Below, piece by piece: positions 1 through 5,844 of a stretch of DNA of 9,699 bases. The translations under genes and the position numbers were made by a program. The notes below the pieces were generated by a model. That model made no database searches. It was given only the letters and a program-made list of their open reading frames with translations, and had not been told where the DNA came from. Source of the stretch: Actinomycetes bacterium (lineage in GTDB: Bacteria > Actinomycetota > Acidimicrobiia > Spongiisociales > UBA5794). The DNA is taken from positions 1 through 9,699 of the forward strand of contig JAMBLH010000010.1 in the NCBI GenBank assembly GCA_023336875.1. Direction: 5' to 3'. Each line of letters opens with the position of its first letter. Position 1 is the stretch's first letter.

Positions 1-10
1 GCGTTCCTTG

Positions 11-29
11 GGAGTTGCTTTGCAACTCC
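11..29. repeat. Perfect inverted repeat, 8-bp arms with TTT loop
   Basis: The arms ggagttgc (11-18) and gcaactcc (22-29) are exact reverse complements separated by TTT. The element lies 50 bp upstream of the LysM gene. No T-run follows it, so it does not look like an intrinsic terminator. It could be an operator-like dyad, an RNA hairpin, or chance symmetry inside the end of an upstream coding sequence: one frame is open from base 1 to a TGA at 64-66, and another is open into the LysM gene. It does not match the actinobacterial LexA box pattern GAAC-N4-GTTC. The symmetry is certain; a function is not established. Confidence 0.45.
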
Positions 30-78
30 ACGAATCGGAAGTCTTGAATCCGGGTCGCGGATCTGACACGGTGGCTCC

Positions 79-579
79 ATGGATCCTGCAACCACTTTCT
101 TGGTCTACGTAGTCGCCACACTCTGTCTCTGGCTGGTGGGAACGTGTGTGCTCCCAGCAGTCGAAGCGGTGTTGCGGATAGGAACGCTTCTGCCCAGGGG
201 GAGGCGATTCACGGCCATCCTGATCTCGATGATTCTGATGTTCGGAATGGCAAGGGCAACGGCGGCCAATGGCAGTGTCGGCCCAGCCAGCCATCGCCTT
301 GAGCGGATGGTGGATGCCTCTGGATCTGCGCTGCCAGACGACGAGGACCCTCTGTCCCGCGTCCGTGAAATCGTGAAGGCCCCCAGCATCCACACTGTGG
401 CGAAGGGGGATTCCCTGTGGAAGATCGCGCGGATGGTCCTGTCCAGCGACGGCTCGAAGCCGAGTGGTTCGGAGATATCAGACCAATGGCATTCGATCTA
501 CGACATGAACCTGGCGCTCATCGGGGACGACCCCAACCTGATCCACCCGGGTCAGATTCTCCAGCTACCAGGAAGGTGA
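79..579 (+). CDS. Membrane-anchored LysM domain protein
   Basis: This 166-residue protein probably sits in the cytoplasmic membrane and binds peptidoglycan. Residues 7-30 and 43-60 are hydrophobic and likely membrane segments, separated by a short Arg-rich loop (LLPRGRR). A polar, acidic linker of about 45 residues follows. Residues 105-164 form one LysM domain: it opens with HTVAKGDSLWKIAR, has an insertion near 122-135, and closes with IGDDPNLIHPGQILQLPG, the form common in actinobacteria. The start is well constrained: an in-frame TGA at 64-66 precedes ATG 79, although the ribosome binding site is weak. The next gene begins 2 nt after the stop, so the two are probably co-transcribed. Short TM-plus-LysM proteins include SOS cell-division inhibitors (YneA, ChiZ), but also parts of secretion or pilus clusters. 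No motif here decides between these, so the role is unknown. LysM assignment is strong; function is open. Confidence 0.88.
   Translation: MDPATTFLVYVVATLCLWLVGTCVLPAVEAVLRIGTLLPRGRRFTAILISMILMFGMARATAANGSVGPASHRLERMVDASGSALPDDEDPLSRVREIVKAPSIHTVAKGDSLWKIARMVLSSDGSKPSGSEISDQWHSIYDMNLALIGDDPNLIHPGQILQLPGR
570..576 (+). promoter_or_regulatory. Strong ribosome binding site fixing the start at 582
   Basis: AGGAAGG sits 5 nt before ATG 582, overlapping the last codons of the LysM gene. It supports ATG 582 rather than the much longer in-frame extension that starts at 417 inside the LysM domain. Confidence 0.75.
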
Positions 580-581
580 CC

Positions 582-1214
582 ATGGAGTCCGAAGAGTTCG
601 AGCAGATCCCGTGGGCGAGCCTCGTCGCTGAGCAGCGTGAAGGGGTCGATCGGAGGATCTATCTCGCGGTTGGAATCGTCGGGCTACTCGTAGCGGTCGT
701 CTTCGGCATGCGCCTTTTCTCCGGTGGATCGCAGCCGACACCTCCACTGGCCGTTGCGATCGAGCCACCCCCCACGACCCTCGCGGCGACGATCTCTCCC
801 TCCCCGCCACAGATATCCATGGTCGTTGCTGAATCCGACCTACGCGTCGCGACTCCCGAGACTGCCCAAGGCGTCGATCAGGTCGTGCAGGTCACGGCTG
901 AGTGGTTCGTGATCGATTGGTTCACACGTGATGGCTCCCAAGAGACCATTCGCTCGATCAAGTCGGCACTATCGCCCGAGATTGCAATCGATACGCTTCC
1001 ACACGAGACGGATGGCGAATCGGTGACCTTCGTTGAGTGGGCGAAGACCGTAGATGCACAGGTCACGGCCGACGGTTTCGACGTCACGATCGCCTACAGG
1101 GCCATCAGGGAGACCGAGGACGGGTTTGTTCGTGATCCTGTGAAGACTGTCGGTGTGTCGCTCGAGCACCAGGAGTCGGACCTCGTCGTGAGCGCACTGC
1201 CCTCGGGCAGCTGA
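582..1214 (+). CDS. Single-pass membrane protein of unknown function
   Basis: I do not recognise a named family. The 210-residue product has an acidic N-terminal tail of about 25 residues containing a Trp (IPWASL). One transmembrane helix follows at about 26-45, preceded by Asp-Arg-Arg. Next come a Pro/Ser/Thr-rich linker (about 51-77) and a C-terminal domain of about 120 residues that should lie outside the membrane. That domain starts with an amphipathic helix rich in aromatics (AEWFVIDWFTRDG, 106-118), continues with a helix, and then shows alternating beta-like stretches (FDVTIAYRAI, KTVGVSLEH). This arrangement resembles NTF2-like extracytoplasmic domains of VirB8/TcpC-type conjugation proteins, but the likeness is structural guesswork with no diagnostic motif. 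The start at 582 is chosen because of the AGGAAGG site and the 2-nt gap from the LysM stop. Together with its LysM neighbour it suggests an envelope-spanning or secretion-related role. Confidence 0.8.
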   Translation: MESEEFEQIPWASLVAEQREGVDRRIYLAVGIVGLLVAVVFGMRLFSGGSQPTPPLAVAIEPPPTTLAATISPSPPQISMVVAESDLRVATPETAQGVDQVVQVTAEWFVIDWFTRDGSQETIRSIKSALSPEIAIDTLPHETDGESVTFVEWAKTVDAQVTADGFDVTIAYRAIRETEDGFVRDPVKTVGVSLEHQESDLVVSALPSGS

Positions 1215-1229
1215 AAACAGGACGCAGAC
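1215..1229. other. Convergent 15-bp gap, no terminator seen
   Basis: The membrane-protein gene (plus) and the Nfu-domain gene (minus) end 15 bp apart. No stem-loop with a T-run is visible on either strand here, so transcripts may overlap at their 3' ends or end by another mechanism. Confidence 0.5.
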
Positions 1230-1481
1230 TCAGACGAAGCTGGCCTCGAGTACAGCAACCACCTCTGGAACGATGGCGTCCCATGTCGCACCTTCGGTTC
1301 GTGTCACCGTCACGAAGTCTGCTGTCATGAATACGGACATGACACCGTCGATATCGAACAAGGGAGCAATCCGCTCGTCAGCGCCTTCCGGGCCTGCTGC
1401 GGTGGCCGTCTCGCCCACAGGTGCTCCAATGTTGAATTTCATCGCCCGCGGGTTAGGCGTACTCTCCACTGTGATGCTCAT
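1230..1481 (-). CDS. Stand-alone NifU/Nfu N-terminal domain protein
   Basis: The 83-residue product matches the Nfu N-terminal domain over its whole length. It opens with ESTPNPRAMKFNIG, the family signature, has the central LFDIDGVMSVFMTADFVTVT stretch, and ends with the helix containing WDAIVPEVVAVL. In full-length Nfu proteins this domain precedes a C-terminal domain whose CxxC carries an Fe-S cluster. Here that domain is absent and the protein has no cysteine, so it cannot bind a cluster in the usual way; it may act as an accessory or adaptor. ATG 1481 is preferred over GTG 1484 because AAGGA lies 5 nt from the ATG but only 2 nt from the GTG. The gene is convergent with the upstream membrane-protein gene and divergent from hyuA. 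Its position beside an operon encoding a two-cluster Fe-S protein may be coincidental. Confidence 0.9.
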   Translation of the reverse strand: MSITVESTPNPRAMKFNIGAPVGETATAAGPEGADERIAPLFDIDGVMSVFMTADFVTVTRTEGATWDAIVPEVVAVLEASFV

Positions 1482-1526
1482 CACGATCCTTCACTTGTTC
1501 GCACCGAATCGTAGCGGCGGCGTGCA
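1482..1526. promoter_or_regulatory. Short divergent intergenic region with a weak candidate -10
   Basis: Only 45 bp separate the Nfu-domain start (minus) from hyuA (plus), so any promoters for both must sit here or inside the opposing genes. On the minus strand TACGAT (complement of 1508-1513) fits a TANNNT -10 and would give a leader of roughly 18 nt, but there is no good -35. For hyuA no convincing -10/-35 pair is visible. The upstream in-frame TAG at 1512-1514 limits hyuA to GTG 1527 or ATG 1530. No clear operator palindrome is present. Confidence 0.3.
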
Positions 1527-3449
1527 GTGATGCTCGGAGCTGACGTTGGTGGGACCTTCACCGATCTCGTGCTTGTGGTGGATGGCAAGGTCAGCACCGC
1601 GAAGATTCCAACCTCAAGGCACCAGGAGGATGCGATTGCAACCGGCATCGATGAACTCGCAGGCGAATCGTCTGTCGACGTATTCGTCCACGGAACGACG
1701 ATTGCGACGAACGCCCTCCTTGAGCGGAAGGGTGCGCGGACCGTCCTCGTAACGGATGCCGGATTCGAGGACATCATCGAGATCGCGAGACAGGACAGAC
1801 CGAGCCTCTACGACCCGTACGCCGACCGGTCACCTCCACTCGTGGACCGGTCAATGCGCATCGGTATTGAGGAAGACCTGTCTTCCGAGTTGCCTCCGGC
1901 TGATGCAGTTGCTGTTGCTCTTGTGAACGGACACCTGGACAGGGATCGCGAGCAGAGACTTGCCTCTGGCATTTCGTCGAATCACCCTGACATTCCTGTC
2001 AGTGTCTCTTCTGTGGTCGCCGGTGAGTTTCGGGAGTATGAACGAATTTCTACCACCGTTCTCAACGCGTATCTCACACCGATCACCGCCACTTACCTCC
2101 AGGCGCTCGACCAGCGACTCGTTGCATCGGGAACCGTGGGGAGTCTTGGCATCATGCGGTCGTCGGGTGGTTTGATGGACGTGAGAGACGCATCAGCACT
2201 ACCCGCGGCGGTGCTCCTTTCTGGGCCTGCCGGTGGTGTCGTAGCGGCAGCGGCGTTCTCGGACGAACTCGGTCACGAACGTGTGGTGTCATTCGACATG
2301 GGAGGAACATCGACCGACGTGTGCCGTATCGAGAACGGCGTCATCGAGGTCTCTCATGAGCGGAGCATCGATGGATACGCATGTCGTCTTCCTTCTGTCG
2401 GCGTCCACACCGTGGGTGCCGGCGGAGGATCAATCGCGTGGATCGATGCAGGTGGTGCGTTGCGAGTCGGGCCACAAAGCGCCGGTGCGAATCCTGGCCC
2501 GGCCTGTTACGGCCACGGGGGCACAGAGCCGACGGTCACCGATGCCAACGTCGTCCTCGGTCGTATTGCGCCCGACACAAGACTCGGTGGGCGGCTCGGT
2601 CTCGATCGGGACGCGGCCGAGTCAGCCGTGGAAGCGCTTTCTGATCGGCTCAGGATGTCAACGATCGATACGGCGCTCGGGATCGTGCGTATCGCGGAGG
2701 AGGTCATGACGGGTGCGATCAGGACGGTGTCTGTTGAACAGGGGAGCGATCCAAGGGGAGCACATCTTGTTGGTTTTGGGGGAGCAGGTGGGCTTCACGC
2801 CACCTCCCTTGCTCGCTCCCTCGGTATGGCTGGTGTCGTTATCCCGCCTTATGGAGGCGTCTTCTCAGCGGTTGGTCTCCTTCTTGCACCACCGAGATCC
2901 GATGCCGCGCGAGCCGTTCTCGTGAGCAGTGGCGATTTCGCTCCCATCCGCGACGCAGCGGAAGAGATGAGTCATGAGATTCGTGACGCCCTGTCTCGGG
3001 CCGGTTTTGATGAGATAGAGACTACGTTCTGGGTCGATGCGAGGTATCTGGGACAGGCACACGAGATCACGGTGGCGTGGCACCCCGGGGAGGGATTGGC
3101 CGAGGTGCGGCGTCGATTCGATGAGGTGCATCGGGTGAGGAACGGATTCGATCGGCCTGACGACACGATCGAGATAGTTGCCGTAAGAGGGATCGGTCTC
3201 GCCGATCCCGCGCTGAGAATCGAAGACGTTGCCAAATGGCAACCGTCGAAGCCTCGTTTGGACAGCCGCCGCGATGTCAGAGCTGGATCAGAAACAGTGT
3301 CCGCGCTTGTCGTGGACCGAGCCGCGCTTGTCGTGGGCGACGTTATCGAGGGGCCGGCAACTGTCGAGGAGGTTGAGTCGACTACATATCTCGCTCCCGG
3401 CGATGAGGCCGTCGTTCTTGCCTCCGGAGCGCTTCAGGTGACATGGTGA
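1527..3449 (+). CDS. hyuA: HyuA-type ATP-dependent hydantoinase/oxoprolinase subunit
   Basis: This 640-residue protein is the ATP-binding subunit of the hydantoinase A / 5-oxoprolinase / caprolactamase / acetone-carboxylase-beta superfamily. Members use ATP to activate a cyclic amide or imide (or a ketone) together with HyuB. ASKHA-type nucleotide motifs are intact: DVGGTFTD (6-13), DMGGTSTD (257-264) and GFGGAGGLH (416-424). Other family hallmarks are HGTTIATNALLERKG (55-69), YERISTTVLNAYL (171-183), LLSGPAGGV (230-238), the Gly-rich GAGGGSIA (297-304) with NPGPACYGHGG (322-332), and PYGGVFSAVG (441-450). The C-terminal domain (about 500-640) has ARYLGQAHEI and IEGPATVEEVESTT. It is somewhat shorter than typical members of about 680-700 residues. 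The start is GTG 1527 or ATG 1530, since an in-frame stop lies just upstream; the ribosome site is weak. It overlaps hyuB by 7 nt. The family is certain; the substrate is not determined. Confidence 0.95.
   Translation: MMLGADVGGTFTDLVLVVDGKVSTAKIPTSRHQEDAIATGIDELAGESSVDVFVHGTTIATNALLERKGARTVLVTDAGFEDIIEIARQDRPSLYDPYADRSPPLVDRSMRIGIEEDLSSELPPADAVAVALVNGHLDRDREQRLASGISSNHPDIPVSVSSVVAGEFREYERISTTVLNAYLTPITATYLQALDQRLVASGTVGSLGIMRSSGGLMDVRDASALPAAVLLSGPAGGVVAAAAFSDELGHERVVSFDMGGTSTDVCRIENGVIEVSHERSIDGYACRLPSVGVHTVGAGGGSIAWIDAGGALRVGPQSAGANPGPACYGHGGTEPTVTDANVVLGRIAPDTRLGGRLGLDRDAAESAVEALSDRLRMSTIDTALGIVRIAEEVMTGAIRTVSVEQGSDPRGAHLVGFGGAGGLHATSLARSLGMAGVVIPPYGGVFSAVGLLLAPPRSDAARAVLVSSGDFAPIRDAAEEMSHEIRDALSRAGFDEIETTFWVDARYLGQAHEITVAWHPGEGLAEVRRRFDEVHRVRNGFDRPDDTIEIVAVRGIGLADPALRIEDVAKWQPSKPRLDSRRDVRAGSETVSALVVDRAALVVGDVIEGPATVEEVESTTYLAPGDEAVVLASGALQVTW
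3301..3336 (+). repeat. In-frame 15-nt direct repeat, 21-nt period, in hyuA
   Basis: CCGCGCTTGTCGTGG occurs at 3301-3315 and again, identically, at 3322-3336, exactly seven codons apart. The protein accordingly reads ALVV-DRA-ALVV-GD (residues 593-605). In the family this spot usually reads like a YDR-x-x-L-x-PG-D turn, and both parts of that pattern are still present, so the repeat has not disrupted the domain. It could be a small local duplication or chance from codon bias. Confidence 0.7.
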
Positions 3450-5002
3450 CCATCGATCAGATCGCGCTCGAGGTCATGAGGAACCAGATGGCCAGCATTG
3501 CTGAGGACATGGGAGTTGTGCTGCGTCTTACCGCCTTCTCCCCGAACATCAAAGAGCGAGCGGATTGCTCTGCAGCTGTGTTCACGCCCGAAGGCGAGAT
3601 GCTTGCCCAGGCAGAACACATCCCTGTACATCTCGGTTCGATGCCAGCATCCGTGGCCGCCGTCATAGAACGCTTTGGAACGGAGCCAGAGCCAGGCATC
3701 CAGTACGCCGTGAACGACCCCTTCCATGGTGGAACGCATCTCAACGATCTCACCCTCGTCCGGCCGGTGCACGTTGGGAATCGTCTCGTGGCATGGGTAG
3801 GCAACAGAGCTCATCACGCCGACGTGGGAGGCGAGGCACCTGGATCGATGCCTGCCCACGCCACCCGTGTTGAGCAGGAGGGGATCGTCGTGGCACCCAT
3901 GGTGGCTGTTCGTGAATCGGCGTGGAGAGACGAATTCATCGAACCGTTCCTTTCTGCCACGCGTACGCCGACGGAACGAAGGGGCGATCTTGCTGCCCAA
4001 CTTGGTGCCAACGAAGCCGGGGCCATCCGGCTCGCGGCCCTGGTTGAGCGATACGGTGCGGACACCCACAGATCAATGTCGAAGGCGCTCATGGCATACG
4101 GCGAGCGACGGATGCGCTCCGCAATAGCAGCTCTCCCCGACGGATCTGCGTCCTTCACGGATTATATGGAATGGAAGGGTGCGCTCGTCCCGATCGCGGC
4201 GACGATCACGGTAAGTGGCGATGAACTGACGGCGGATCTAACCGGATCGGCGGATCAGGTGCAGGGCAACATCAACGCTGTGCGTGCAGTGACGGGTTCC
4301 TGTCTCTCGTATGCCGTTCGGGTCGCGACCGATCCATCGATCCCGGCAACTGGTGGTGCCCACAGGCCGTTACATCTGATCACCCGCCCCGGCTCGATTG
4401 TTGATGCGGTGGCTCCCGTTGCTGTCGCAGCTGGAAATGTTGAGACGTCGCAACGGATCTCAGACACGATGCTCGGAGCTCTCGCCTCGTTTGCACCTGG
4501 GAGGGTGCCCGCTGCTGGCCAGGGAACGATGAACAACGTGCTCATCGGCAACGAGACATTCGCGTACTACGAGACCGTGGCGGGCGGACAGGGTGCACGG
4601 CCGCGACGTGACGGTCAGTCCGGTATCCAGACTGGCATGACGAACACCAAGAACACACCTATCACGTCACTCGATACGCACTATCCGTTCACCGTCACGC
4701 GCTACAAATTGCGTTCCGGCAGCGGCGGTGACGGCCTATTCCATGGCGGCGAAGGGATCGAGCGGGGAATCCGCTTCAATGAGAACGCAACCTTGTCCCT
4801 CATGGGGGAGCGCAGACTCTCGGCACCTTGGGGCCTGGCGGGGGGCGATAGTGGCGCCGTCGGTGAGGATTGGTTGCTTCATGCCAATGGAGACCACATG
4901 CGTCTGGCTTCCAAATGCACTGTCGAGGTTGAGGCGGGTGATGAGCTCCTGGTACTCACGCCAGGGGGCGGCGGTTGGGGCGCGAGAACGGACGGGTCCT
5001 GA
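3443..5002 (+). CDS. hyuB: HyuB-type hydantoinase/oxoprolinase subunit
   Basis: This 519-residue protein is the partner subunit of HyuA. HyuB carries the hydrolytic site in hydantoinases and caprolactamase, where it binds a metal. Family landmarks run in order: ERADCSAAVF (38-47); NDPFHGGTHLNDLTLV (91-106); NRAHHADVGGEAPGSMP (121-137); QEGIVVAP (145-152); a Gly-rich block around AGGQGARPRRDG (380-391); MTNTKNTPI (399-407); YKLRSGSGGDGLFHGGEG (421-438); MGERRLSAPWGLAGG (454-468); and a terminal LTPGGGGWG (505-513). Probable metal ligands, by family conservation, are Asp41, His99, Asp102 and His124 with neighbours His125/Asp127. Length is at the lower end of the family (about 520-590). The start overlaps the hyuA stop (ATGGTGA). 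AGGTG at 3436-3440 lies closer to ideal for GTG 3446, so either start is possible and the difference is one residue. No acetone-carboxylase gamma-type gene is adjacent, which favours hydrolase over carboxylase. Confidence 0.95.
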   Translation: MVTIDQIALEVMRNQMASIAEDMGVVLRLTAFSPNIKERADCSAAVFTPEGEMLAQAEHIPVHLGSMPASVAAVIERFGTEPEPGIQYAVNDPFHGGTHLNDLTLVRPVHVGNRLVAWVGNRAHHADVGGEAPGSMPAHATRVEQEGIVVAPMVAVRESAWRDEFIEPFLSATRTPTERRGDLAAQLGANEAGAIRLAALVERYGADTHRSMSKALMAYGERRMRSAIAALPDGSASFTDYMEWKGALVPIAATITVSGDELTADLTGSADQVQGNINAVRAVTGSCLSYAVRVATDPSIPATGGAHRPLHLITRPGSIVDAVAPVAVAAGNVETSQRISDTMLGALASFAPGRVPAAGQGTMNNVLIGNETFAYYETVAGGQGARPRRDGQSGIQTGMTNTKNTPITSLDTHYPFTVTRYKLRSGSGGDGLFHGGEGIERGIRFNENATLSLMGERRLSAPWGLAGGDSGAVGEDWLLHANGDHMRLASKCTVEVEAGDELLVLTPGGGGWGARTDGS

Positions 5003-5004
5003 CC

Positions 5005-5844
5005 GTGGCAACCACGTCCGACAATGTCGACCACGAGGGTCGGGTCATCGACTTCGGACGTACCGCTGTCGACTACGAACTGTTCCGTCCTGGGTTTCCT
5101 GACAGCTTCTTCGACCGGCTCACCGAAGAAGGTTGGATCAGTGCCGGCCAGCGCGTCCTCGATCTCGGGACCGGAACGGGAACACTCGCCCTTGGGTTCG
5201 CGTCACGCGGTCTTCATGCTACGGGTCTTGACGTCGCCCCCGAGCTGCTCGAGGTCGCTCAGCGGTTGGCGAGCGACGAAGGGCTCGATGCACGTTTCGT
5301 GAAAGGGGAGGCAGAAGCGACAGGTCGAGAGGACGACAGCTTCGACATCGTGAGTGCTGGCCAATGCTGGTGGTGGTTCGACTCCGACGCGGCTGTCAGT
5401 GAGGCCAGCCGTGTACTGGTCCCAGGTGGCCGACTTGTCATCGCCAGCTTCTCGTATCTTCCCATTGCAGGGAATGTCGCTGGACGCACCGAGGACCTGA
5501 TCCTCGAGCACAATCGAGGATGGCCAATGGCGGGTGGGAGTCGTGTTCATCCCGAACATGTCGAGGCTCTCGATCGCGGCGGCTATAGGCAGGTTGAATG
5601 CTTCAGCTACACGATTGACGTGCCTTTCACCCACGAGGCGTGGCTTGGCCGCGTTCGAACTTGCAATGGCGTTGGGTCAGCGCTCACTGCAACCGAGGTC
5701 GAGCTATTCGACTCAGAACTTGCTGAACTCCTTGCAAGTGAGTTCCCTGGCGACCTTGCGGTCCCTCACCGTGTGTTCGTTGCCAGCGGCGTACGACCAC
5801 CACATATGGGACGATCCTCTCACGGCGTTACCCTCGGCACATGA
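5005..5844 (+). CDS. Class I SAM-dependent methyltransferase
   Basis: From GTG 5005 the product has 279 residues. It is a Rossmann-fold methyltransferase, probably cytosolic. Motif I is VLDLGTGTG (51-59); the acidic residue of motif II is in TGLDVAPELLEVA (73-85); a post-motif block reads FDIVSAGQCWWWFD (113-126), and RVLVPGGRLVIASF (136-149) follows. The C-terminal half (HNRGWPMAGG 169-178, FTHEAWLGRVRTC 208-220, VPHRVFVA 253-260) resembles an uncharacterised bacterial family I recall for its HEAWRGR-type motif, so this is not simply UbiE. The acceptor substrate is unknown. GTG 5005 lies 2 nt after the hyuB stop with GGACGGG about 8 nt upstream. A TTG at 4975 is in frame but would lie inside hyuB codons for its conserved Gly-rich tail. 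The stop overlaps the glcD start (ATGA). Its position between hyuAB and glcDEF implies a role in the same pathway. Confidence 0.9.
   Translation: MATTSDNVDHEGRVIDFGRTAVDYELFRPGFPDSFFDRLTEEGWISAGQRVLDLGTGTGTLALGFASRGLHATGLDVAPELLEVAQRLASDEGLDARFVKGEAEATGREDDSFDIVSAGQCWWWFDSDAAVSEASRVLVPGGRLVIASFSYLPIAGNVAGRTEDLILEHNRGWPMAGGSRVHPEHVEALDRGGYRQVECFSYTIDVPFTHEAWLGRVRTCNGVGSALTATEVELFDSELAELLASEFPGDLAVPHRVFVASGVRPPHMGRSSHGVTLGT

Noticed and set aside
1..66. Possible end of an upstream protein gene in frame 1 (stop TGA 64-66)
   Set aside because: Only 21 codons are visible, no family is recognisable, and another frame is also open, so it cannot be annotated as a gene.
417..581. N-terminal extension of the second gene starting at 417
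   Set aside because: It would overlap the LysM domain in another frame, gives a Pro/Arg-rich low-quality stretch, and a much better ribosome site precedes ATG 582.
1273..1530. Plus-strand open frame opposite the Nfu-domain gene
   Set aside because: The minus strand encodes a clear Nfu N-terminal domain; the plus-strand frame has no similarity and is its shadow.
3434..4069. Long minus-strand open frame (211 codons) opposite hyuA/hyuB
   Set aside because: It lies antisense to strongly conserved HyuB codons, shows no recognisable domain and has an unnatural Arg/His/Cys-rich composition. It is a codon-bias shadow.
4975..5004. TTG start at 4975 for the methyltransferase
   Set aside because: It lies within the conserved Gly-rich tail of hyuB and adds ten residues with no family similarity. 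GTG 5005, just after the hyuB stop, is simpler, although an AGGGGG upstream of the TTG keeps it possible.
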